From NCBI GenBank assembly GCA_012728025.1, contig JAAYFX010000206.1:1-6398 (forward strand): a stretch of DNA of 6,398 nucleotides, read 5' to 3'. How positions within the stretch are numbered: position 1 is the stretch's first letter; each line of letters begins with the position of its first letter. This stretch comes from Clostridiales bacterium. GTDB lineage: Bacteria; Bacillota; Clostridia; Oscillospirales; Oscillospiraceae. The notes under the pieces were generated by a model, which saw nothing but the letters and a program-made list of their open reading frames with translations, was not told the origin of the DNA and made no database searches. Below are positions 1 to 5,525 of this stretch, piece by piece. The translations under genes were made by a program, and so were the position numbers.

Positions 1-1376
1 AAGACAGGCTGTTTTACAAGCAGAAAAACGGCTACGATATAATAGAAAAAGATGAAGCAATTCTGGTAGAGGAATATTCGAAAGATTATATTAGCTTTCT
101 TAACGAGGCGAAAACCGAACGGGAAGCAGTTGCGGTTTCTATCGAGCTGGCACAGAAAGCGGGATTTAAAGCTTACGAGACAGGCATGAAGCTTAAGGCC
201 GGTGACAAGGTTTATGTTTCAAATCGAGGGAAGGCTTTGATGCTTGCGGTTATTGGCAATAAGCCTCTTTCCCAAGGCTGCGTAATCGCCGCCGCCCATG
301 TTGATAGCCCAAGGCTGGACTTAAAGCCCCTGCCCATATATGAGGACAGCGAGCTTTGCTATTTTAAAACTCACTATTACGGCGGCATCAAAAAGTACCA
401 GTGGCTTACCATTCCTCTGGAGCTTCGTGGGGTTGTTGCCTTAAAAGACGGCAGTGTTGTGAACGTTTGCATAGGCAAGGATAAAAATGACCCTATTTTC
501 CAGATAACCGACCTTCTGCCCCATCTGGGCAAGGAGCAGCGGAAAAAAACCTCGGCAGAATTTGTCCCTGGGGAAAGTCTCAACCTGCTTATTGGCTCTG
601 TGCCTGATTCTGAAGATGTTGAGGGAAGAACAAAGCTTGCTATTTTAGATTTGCTTAACCAAAAATATGGCATAAACGAGGAGGACTTCCTCTCTGCCGA
701 GCTTTCCGCCGTTCCTGCCCATGTGGCAAGGGAAATGGGCATAGACCGCAGCTTTATAGCAGGCTATGGCCATGACGACAGGGTTTGCGCCTATGCGGAG
801 CTTCGGGCGATTTTCGAGTTGGACACGCCGGACAAAACCGCCGTCTGCCTTTTGGCGGACAAGGAGGAAATCGGCTCTGAGGGTGTTACAGGCATGAAGT
901 CCCACTCATTTGAAAACTTTATGGGCGACCTCTGCGACGGACAGGGCGTTAAGCTTAGCCACTGCTTTGCAAACAGCATTTGCATTTCTGCCGATGTAAG
1001 CAATGCTTTTGACCCAAACTACCCCGAGGTTTCTGAAAAGCGCAATGCCGCAAAGATAAACTATGGCATGAGCATTTGCAAATTTACCGGCCATGGCGGA
1101 AAGTCTGGCTCCAATGACGCTTCTGCCGAGGTGGTTTCCCATCTTCGCCGTGTGTTTTACGAAAACAATGTTGTGTGGCAGATGGCAGAGCTTGGCAAGG
1201 TTGACGAAGGCGGCGGCGGCACAGTCGCAGCATACATGGCCCAGCGGGATATAGACACCATTGATGCTGGGGTTCCGGTTCTTTCCATGCACTCACCTTA
1301 TGAGACTGTGGCGAAGTTTGACTGCTACATGACCTATAAGGGCATTAAGGCAATGTATGAGGAAAAGTATGCCTAA
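1..1376 (+). CDS. apeA: M18 family metallo-aminopeptidase (apeA-like), 5' end outside window
   Basis: This is a cytoplasmic zinc aminopeptidase that removes N-terminal residues from peptides during peptide turnover. The frame is open from base 3, giving 457 residues before the TAA stop. The part before the ATG at 186 (LFYKQKNGYD, KTEREAV) matches the family N-terminus, so that ATG is internal and probably only a dozen or so residues are missing. Numbered from base 3, the expected metal and catalytic residues are present: His99 in AAAHVDSPR, Asp258/259 in GYGHDDR, Glu288-Glu289 in DKEEIGS, Asp331 in SADVSNAFDPNYP and His430 in VLSMHSP. FKTHYYGGIKKYQW and GKVDEGGGGTVA are also typical of the clostridial branch. 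The gene ends in the terminator at 1456-1501. Membership of M18 is very secure. The symbol apeA, rather than the apeB branch, rests on the HDDR and DKEEIGS variants and is recalled from family knowledge. Confidence 0.93.
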   Translation, partial: DRLFYKQKNGYDIIEKDEAILVEEYSKDYISFLNEAKTEREAVAVSIELAQKAGFKAYETGMKLKAGDKVYVSNRGKALMLAVIGNKPLSQGCVIAAAHVDSPRLDLKPLPIYEDSELCYFKTHYYGGIKKYQWLTIPLELRGVVALKDGSVVNVCIGKDKNDPIFQITDLLPHLGKEQRKKTSAEFVPGESLNLLIGSVPDSEDVEGRTKLAILDLLNQKYGINEEDFLSAELSAVPAHVAREMGIDRSFIAGYGHDDRVCAYAELRAIFELDTPDKTAVCLLADKEEIGSEGVTGMKSHSFENFMGDLCDGQGVKLSHCFANSICISADVSNAFDPNYPEVSEKRNAAKINYGMSICKFTGHGGKSGSNDASAEVVSHLRRVFYENNVVWQMAELGKVDEGGGGTVAAYMAQRDIDTIDAGVPVLSMHSPYETVAKFDCYMTYKGIKAMYEEKYA

Positions 1377-1446
1377 GGCAATTTCACATTTCTCTTTATG
1401 CGGTGTTCCCTAAGCTGTATGCGGCAGGTTTTTGCCGAGAAACCTT

Positions 1447-1455
1447 TGATAAAAT
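1447..1455 (+). promoter_or_regulatory. Possible extended -10 promoter for tepA
   Basis: TG-A-TAAAAT matches an extended -10 element: a TGn followed by five of six bases of TATAAT. The -35 region 16-18 bases upstream is only a T-rich run (around 1427-1433) with no good TTGACA match. Transcription would start near 1461-1463, inside the 5' arm of the terminator hairpin. This is inference from motif matching alone. Confidence 0.35.
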
Positions 1456-1501
1456 CCCCCGTTTCTGCACAGACTAAAGCAGAAATGGGGGTATTTATTT
1501 T
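1456..1501 (+). terminator. Rho-independent terminator of the aminopeptidase gene
   Basis: A 13-base-pair stem pairs 1456-1468 (CCCCCGTTTCTGC) with 1479-1491 (GCAGAAATGGGGG). It has a single G-U wobble at 1461/1486 and a 10-base loop. The T-rich tail TATTTATTTT follows at once. It lies 79 bases after the aminopeptidase stop and ends the upstream transcript. The 3' arm also carries the only Shine-Dalgarno-like sequence for tepA, and the tail contains the first base of its proposed TTG start, so the hairpin could also limit tepA expression from read-through RNA. Confidence 0.85.
1487..1491 (+). promoter_or_regulatory. Shine-Dalgarno-like site that decides the tepA start
   Basis: GGGGG can pair with the CCUCC of the 16S rRNA tail through a central G-U wobble, and it sits 8 bases before the TTG at 1500. 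No comparable site precedes the alternative in-frame ATGs at 1398 or 1485. In RNA read through from the aminopeptidase gene it would be locked in the terminator stem. Confidence 0.45.
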
Positions 1502-2204
1502 GGATGAATTTGAAGAAAGAGAAGCCAGCGCCTGCGAAAGAGAGCAGGAGCTTAGTCTTAATGAGGGGATTAAGGAATTCGGCAGTGTTGTTACAGGCGG
1601 GGAGATGGCGGCCATTCACTGCCTTACAATTGTGGGGCAGATTGAAGGTCATCAGGGCTTGCCGGACAATGTCAAAACCACGAAATATGAGCACGTTATG
1701 CCCCTTATAGCAGCTGTTGAGGAAAGCTGTGAGATAGAGGCTTTGCTTATTCTTTTAAACACCGCCGGAGGAGATGTTGAGGCGGGGCTGGGTATAGCCG
1801 AGCTTATAGCGGGGATGAAAAAACCCACAGCTTCCATAGTTCTTGGGGGAAGTCATTCCATTGGGGTTCCCCTTGCCGTGGCCGCTAAAAAAAGCTATAT
1901 TGCACCTTCTGCCATAATGACCATACATCCCGTACGCTTAAACGGCCTTGTAATTGCCGTGCCCCAGTCTTTCAGTTATTTTGAAAGAATGCAGGAGAGG
2001 GTTGTTAAATTTGTTGTTTCAAACTCCAAGGTAAAGCGGGAAAAGTATGTGGAATATATGCTACGCACCAGTGAACTTGCAAACGATGTGGGCAGTGTTA
2101 TAGATTCTGAGGAGGCTGTAAACTGCGGCCTTGTGGATGCTGTGGGAAACTTATCCGATGCCCTTGATTATCTGCATGGGGAAATGGAAAAAAGAAAGGC
2201 ATAG
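1500..2204 (+). CDS. tepA: TepA-type ClpP-fold serine peptidase
   Basis: The protein belongs to the ClpP/crotonase-fold branch called translocation-enhancing protein TepA, known from Bacillus subtilis and implicated there in pre-protein export. From the TTG start it has 234 residues. Family landmarks run in order: VGQIEGH (45-51), KTTKYEHVMP (59-68), the oxyanion-type NTAGGDVEAG (87-96), the nucleophile Ser120 in GGSHSIG, and His143 in TIHPVRLNGLV. A C-terminal SEEAVNCGLVD (203-213) resembles the end of ClpP. Asp196 is the likeliest third triad residue, by rough alignment. It has no signal peptide, so it should be cytoplasmic or at the inner membrane face. The start is uncertain: an open frame extends to the ATG at 1398, but that stretch lies over the terminator, reads unlike protein and lacks a ribosome site; the ATG at 1485 lies within the hairpin. 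In B. subtilis tepA lies near spoIIIE; here the next gene is convergent and unrelated. Confidence 0.9.
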   Translation: MDEFEEREASACEREQELSLNEGIKEFGSVVTGGEMAAIHCLTIVGQIEGHQGLPDNVKTTKYEHVMPLIAAVEESCEIEALLILLNTAGGDVEAGLGIAELIAGMKKPTASIVLGGSHSIGVPLAVAAKKSYIAPSAIMTIHPVRLNGLVIAVPQSFSYFERMQERVVKFVVSNSKVKREKYVEYMLRTSELANDVGSVIDSEEAVNCGLVDAVGNLSDALDYLHGEMEKRKA

Positions 2205-2208
2205 AAAT

Positions 2209-2234
2209 AAGGGACAGGTTTTGACCTGTCCCTT
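2209..2234. terminator. Shared hairpin terminator between convergent genes
   Basis: An 11-base-pair perfect stem (AAGGGACAGGT at 2209-2219 with its complement at 2224-2234) closes a TTTG loop. It begins 4 bases after the tepA stop and ends 5 bases before the stop of the convergent GLUG gene. The tail on the plus strand (TAAGATTATTT) and on the minus strand (TATTTCT) are both only moderately T-rich, so it probably serves both genes, with less certain efficiency than the other two terminators. Confidence 0.75.
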
Positions 2235-2239
2235 TAAGA

Positions 2240-5200
2240 TTATTTATCCCCTGTCTTTTCGGGCTTTGAGAAGTGCTTTTGATAATACCAGAAGAAGCCA
2301 AGGGCAACAAGAACGGATAGTATAATGGAAATTACAGCTACAATACGGCCCGCAATCGACTCTAAAATAATTATCTCGGCCTCAAAAGGAGCGGTAAAAA
2401 CCAGATAAGCACCGGAGCGGGAGGGGATTATTTTGTTTTCCTGACCATTATGGAAAATTGATAACACCGGACTTCGGGGATTTTCGAACAAAAGGTGCAG
2501 GCTATACATAGTATCTTCTTCAGCATATTCATCCTCTATTGTATACGAAAAGGCGGCAATGCCTCGATAGGCTTTTCCGGAGTACAAAGGGAGCTTTTCC
2601 TCTTGGGCTACAAGGCGGGCTTCGTTTGAAAACCTTCCCTTGGCTATAAAAAGGGGACTTTCGCCGCCGCTGGAGATGCTATCCAGCCATGGAGTGTAAA
2701 AGGCGTTTACCTTAAAGCTTCTTATGAGGTTTGAGGAAGAAAAACTCTCCCACTGACCAAAGCCCTCCTCTCTTTCGGGAAGCGGGGGTAAGTTCCATGA
2801 AGAAATGGAGCCGCCATATTCAAAAAAGACAGTTTTAAGAAGCTCGCCATCCAGATAAAAATCTCCATGGAGATGGGTGAACATTGATGGCAGGTTTTCA
2901 AGGGCTACAAAGCCTTCATAAGGCAGGGGATAGGCCTTTCCGGCAAAGCTTTTGCCTTTTATTCCCCCAAGCCACTCATCCACAAAGGCATTTGCTATAA
3001 CTTCACCATGGGCGTCTCCGGCAATACAGCCGAGGTTTTCTCCTTTGCCGCTTATCAAAACCATGGAACGGCAGTTTGCGATATTTTGCCCTTCTCCAGC
3101 AACGCCGCCAAGATAATCACTGCCGGAAAGCTGACCTAGGGCGCTGCTTTGAAGGATAAGGCTGCGGGAAACTCCGGCAATGCCGCCGCAATAGGAGCCT
3201 TTCTCGCTTGCAATTTGGCCCTCGCTTTCTGTGTTATAAATCACACCGATTTCACAGCGGCCAACAATGCCGCCGACAAAATCCATCTCCCCGCTGACAT
3301 CAGAACGGTTTTCACAATTCATAAGAACGGCACGAAAAAGGGAAGGGTTTTCACTCCAAAGATAGTCCGGATATTCGCCATCATCATCTTTAGTGTCGGC
3401 CATTGCCATAAGTCCCGCTATGCCGCCGACGTTTTCATAGGCGTTTATGCTGCCGCTGTTTATGCCGGCTGATATTTGCCCCGACCTTTCATTTAATTCC
3501 AGATTTGGGGAAGCTTCAGTAGTTGTAAACTCCGGTTCCGGCACCATGGAAAAAGCTATGGAGCCTATATGCTCAAGTTGTATGGCGGCGGAATCTATGA
3601 GAGCAGATATTTCATAACGGTTTTTCGGCAGACGGGAGGAAATTTCCGAAAGTGACTTTCCAACAAGGCCGAGAGCATCATAAACCTCGTTAAAGGTTAG
3701 AAGAAGCCGGCTTTCCGCCATGCTGACATATCTTTGGAGAGCAAGCTCGGTTTTATATATACCGAAAAGAATGGTTTCATTTTGCTCTTCAGCAGTTTGA
3801 GAAAATTCAGTAAAACCAAGCTGAAGGCGGGCGGCCGAGGCGGTAAGGCTGCGAAGGGCAGAGCTTATTTCCGGCTCAATGTTTGTAAGTTTGCTATTAA
3901 AAGCGTTTATGCTGCGGTTTATTACGGAAAAGCTTGATGAAATATTTGTGGATACTTCGGATACAAGAAGGTTTTCCTCGGCTGTTTCATAATAATTTTG
4001 GAGAAGAAGCAAAAGAGCATCCTTTTTCTGAAGCTCTGTAAATTCCTCGATGTAAAATGAGTCATCAAAACTTTGGGAAAGCTGACTTAGCTTTTCCGCA
4101 GTTTCAGAAAGAGAGCTTATCCATAGAACAATGCTGTCTAGCTCTGTTTGCATATATCCCATATCATCGACAAGCTCAGCTTCAAGAGTCAAAGGGGAAA
4201 TAGTTTGGATGTTTTCCAGAATCAGCTCCATTTCCTGCGAGGAAAACTCGAAAAAGTCAGAGCTTAGAGAGGACAATTCTTCGGCAGCGGCAGAGATGTC
4301 TCGAAAAAGGCCGCCTAGTTTTCCCATAGTATTTGAAAGGGTTTCGTCAGCCGCTTCAAGGTGGGCCATAAGAGCGGAGTCTATATTCAAGGCATGGTCA
4401 TTTATATCCTGTGACTCGTTTTTAAATGAGGATGAGGATAAAAGAGCGTCGGAAAGATTTTGTAAGATGAGCATTAAAGTTTCAAGCTCCGAGTCAAGGA
4501 AACCGCCTATACCATCTCCGTTGAAAAGGTCAAATTCCGGCGAAAAAAACCCTGCAATACCCCCGACGTTTAAAGCCCCTGAAACATCACCTGTGTTTTC
4601 ACATTGGGAAATAAGCCCTTGATGAGCTCCTGCTATGCCGCCTATGTTTTTCCCAAAAAAGGCTTCGCCTATTTCTCCAGAGTTTTCACAGCCTTTAAGG
4701 TTGCCAAAGTTTATTCCAACAATTCCGCCAACATCTGAAAAGGCATCTGCCTGAATTTCCAAAATCGTTTCCTCATCACGAGAAAAGTCAATAGGAAGTA
4801 TTTCAGCTTCAAAAGTGCCGTTTACAGAAGCGAGGTTTTTGCTGCTTTCAATTTCTCCAAAATTTATTCCGGCAATGCCACCCACCTGCAAAAGACCGTT
4901 TACGGTTGTCTTGGAGGAGCAACCGAGAATACTTGCCCCGCAGTGGTTTATGCCTGCAACAGAGCCAAGTAGGGAAGAGCCGGACAGCTCACCGTATACC
5001 GAGCAGTTTTCAATACGACCAAAATTTTCTGATGAGAGAAGCCCCACAGCGGTGCTATCTTTTACTGCTGTGACCGTTCCCGAAAGGCTAAGATTTTTTA
5101 TCTGAGCGTCTTCACCTACTGTACTGAAAAAACCGGAACCGGACTTGCCCTCGGATATTTTAAAGCCCTTTATCTCAAAGTCCTGACCGTCAAAAACACC

Positions 5201-5452
5201 GTTAAAAATAGGTATTGGGGTAAAGTCCCCGCCTTTCAAATCAATGTCGTTTAAAAGTTTTACATGGAGGTTTTCAGAGTAAGAGGCTGTGGAACATCTT
5301 TTTGAAAGCTCATGAAGCTGTTTTGCCCTTGTTATTTCCACAGTTGAGCCTTCCGCCGCTATCGCAAATGTGCCTGAGGACACAAAAAAGGATAACACAA
5401 GGCAAAGTGTTAAAAACAAAGCCGCTATACTCCTGATTTTGTTTTTTTGCAA
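2240..5452 (-). CDS. Exported membrane-anchored GLUG-repeat protein with helical insert
   Basis: I recognise the repeat class but not a function. The 1070-residue protein starts at a TTG with a good ribosome site. A signal peptide spans about 1-33 (basic start, long hydrophobic core, likely cut after AIAA). Residues 36-130 hold a beta-rich lead-in with FNGVFDGQDFEIKGF, typical of GLUG beta-helix proteins. GLUG rungs occur at 136-302 and again at about 654-830. Between them, 315-640 is helical and rich in Leu, Ser and Glu, without glycine-rich rungs. Residues 855-925 resemble a Listeria-Bacteroides-type beta unit (FYLDG, then YGG, LPPLP, W and YTPW), followed by a beta-rich stalk to 1030. A single membrane helix lies at about 1037-1057 with a short basic tail; there is no LPXTG sortase signal. 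It is therefore predicted to be outside the cell, tethered by its C-terminus. Adhesion or envelope scaffolding is plausible but unproven. Confidence 0.9.
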   Translation of the reverse strand: MQKNKIRSIAALFLTLCLVLSFFVSSGTFAIAAEGSTVEITRAKQLHELSKRCSTASYSENLHVKLLNDIDLKGGDFTPIPIFNGVFDGQDFEIKGFKISEGKSGSGFFSTVGEDAQIKNLSLSGTVTAVKDSTAVGLLSSENFGRIENCSVYGELSGSSLLGSVAGINHCGASILGCSSKTTVNGLLQVGGIAGINFGEIESSKNLASVNGTFEAEILPIDFSRDEETILEIQADAFSDVGGIVGINFGNLKGCENSGEIGEAFFGKNIGGIAGAHQGLISQCENTGDVSGALNVGGIAGFFSPEFDLFNGDGIGGFLDSELETLMLILQNLSDALLSSSSFKNESQDINDHALNIDSALMAHLEAADETLSNTMGKLGGLFRDISAAAEELSSLSSDFFEFSSQEMELILENIQTISPLTLEAELVDDMGYMQTELDSIVLWISSLSETAEKLSQLSQSFDDSFYIEEFTELQKKDALLLLLQNYYETAEENLLVSEVSTNISSSFSVINRSINAFNSKLTNIEPEISSALRSLTASAARLQLGFTEFSQTAEEQNETILFGIYKTELALQRYVSMAESRLLLTFNEVYDALGLVGKSLSEISSRLPKNRYEISALIDSAAIQLEHIGSIAFSMVPEPEFTTTEASPNLELNERSGQISAGINSGSINAYENVGGIAGLMAMADTKDDDGEYPDYLWSENPSLFRAVLMNCENRSDVSGEMDFVGGIVGRCEIGVIYNTESEGQIASEKGSYCGGIAGVSRSLILQSSALGQLSGSDYLGGVAGEGQNIANCRSMVLISGKGENLGCIAGDAHGEVIANAFVDEWLGGIKGKSFAGKAYPLPYEGFVALENLPSMFTHLHGDFYLDGELLKTVFFEYGGSISSWNLPPLPEREEGFGQWESFSSSNLIRSFKVNAFYTPWLDSISSGGESPLFIAKGRFSNEARLVAQEEKLPLYSGKAYRGIAAFSYTIEDEYAEEDTMYSLHLLFENPRSPVLSIFHNGQENKIIPSRSGAYLVFTAPFEAEIIILESIAGRIVAVISIILSVLVALGFFWYYQKHFSKPEKTGDK
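2963..3475 (-). repeat. Second GLUG rung block, residues about 660-830
   Basis: Five rungs carry the hydrophobic-Gly-Gly-Ile/Val-Ala/Val-Gly core or a variant of it: VGGIAG (675), VGGIVG (726), CGGIAG (755), LGGVAG (781) and LGCIAG (807). A preceding half-rung, SAGINSGSINAYEN, starts at 661. The first rung is broken by a roughly 25-residue acidic loop. At DNA level the block shows degenerate copies of GGCGGCATTGCCGG-like sequence, too diverged to be a recent tandem duplication. Confidence 0.8.
3533..4510 (-). other. Helical, probably coiled-coil, domain inserted between GLUG blocks
   Basis: Residues 315-640 have a sharply different composition from the flanks: many Leu, Ser, Glu and Ala, few Gly. 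Heptad-like stretches such as LETLMLILQNLSDALL, AAAEELSSLSSDFF and SLSETAEKLSQLSQSF are visible. The domain has no cysteine, although the flanking rungs contain several. It likely folds as a bundle or long antiparallel coiled coil projecting from the beta-helix. Secondary structure was judged by eye. Confidence 0.7.
4547..5047 (-). repeat. First GLUG rung block, residues 136-302
   Basis: Rungs start near 136 (VGLLSS), 162 (LGSVAG), 190 (VGGIAG), 241 (VGGIVG), 270 (IGGIAG) and 296 (VGGIAG). Most follow the pattern hydrophobic core, INFG or similar turn, then an SG or NG ending (for example ENTGDVSG). A 25-residue insert at about 214-239 interrupts the third. The sixth rung is cut short by the helical domain directly after its VGGIAG core. 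Confidence 0.82.
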
Positions 5453-5459
5453 GCCCTAT

Positions 5460-5467
5460 CACCTCTT
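5460..5467 (-). promoter_or_regulatory. Ribosome binding site fixing the TTG start of the GLUG gene
   Basis: On the minus strand AAGAGGTG (continuing AT) lies 7 bases before the TTG at 5452-5450, with a strong match to the 16S anti-Shine-Dalgarno. No ATG in the vicinity could replace it, and the signal peptide begins directly at this TTG. Confidence 0.8.
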
Positions 5468-5474
5468 TTTCGAT

Positions 5475-5502
5475 ATATTAAAATTGACCCAGCAGCCGTC
5501 AA
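5475..5502 (-). promoter_or_regulatory. Possible promoter of the GLUG gene, inside the degV terminator
   Basis: On the minus strand TTGACG (5502-5497) is followed after 16 bases by TAATAT (5480-5475). The -35 lies in the terminator loop and the -10 in its T-rich tail. Transcription would start near 5468, leaving a very short leader that begins at the ribosome site. The -10 matches only four of six consensus bases, so this is tentative. Confidence 0.35.
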
Positions 5503-5513
5503 ACCGCTGGGTC
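5475..5513 (-). terminator. Rho-independent terminator of the degV gene
   Basis: On the minus strand an 8-base-pair stem GACCCAGC/GCTGGGTC (5513-5506 with 5493-5486) closes a 12-base loop and is followed by AATTTTAATAT. It begins 12 bases after the degV stop. The opposite strand also has a partly T-rich tail, but no plus-strand gene ends here. Confidence 0.75.
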
Positions 5514-5525
5514 TTTGTAATGGTT

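Noticed and set aside
377..1292. Several minus-strand open frames under the aminopeptidase
   Set aside because: All are shadows of a strongly conserved enzyme gene on the plus strand and overlap each other.
186..1376. Aminopeptidase starting at the ATG at 186
   Set aside because: The frame stays open to base 3 and the upstream codons match the conserved N-terminal part of M18 enzymes, so the ATG is internal.
1398..1499. 34-residue N-terminal extension of TepA from the ATG at 1398
   Set aside because: It has no ribosome site, spans the terminator hairpin and does not read like the family; the TTG at 1500 is better placed.
1377..1499. Known riboswitch or T-box in the aminopeptidase/tepA spacer
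   Set aside because: I found no recognisable conserved core of a T-box, SAM, TPP or preQ1 element, and the terminator is explained by the upstream gene.
3149..3472. 107-residue plus-strand open frame
   Set aside because: It is the complement of the second GLUG repeat block, where GC-rich glycine codons keep the other strand open. It has no ribosome site.
4131..4622. 163-residue plus-strand open frame
   Set aside because: It is antisense to the helical domain of the GLUG protein. Its serine-rich, low-complexity reading is a by-product of the opposite strand and it matches no family I know.
2963..5047. CRISPR array or recent tandem DNA repeat
   Set aside because: The repeated pattern is coding, irregular in spacing and diverged at DNA level; it reflects protein rungs.
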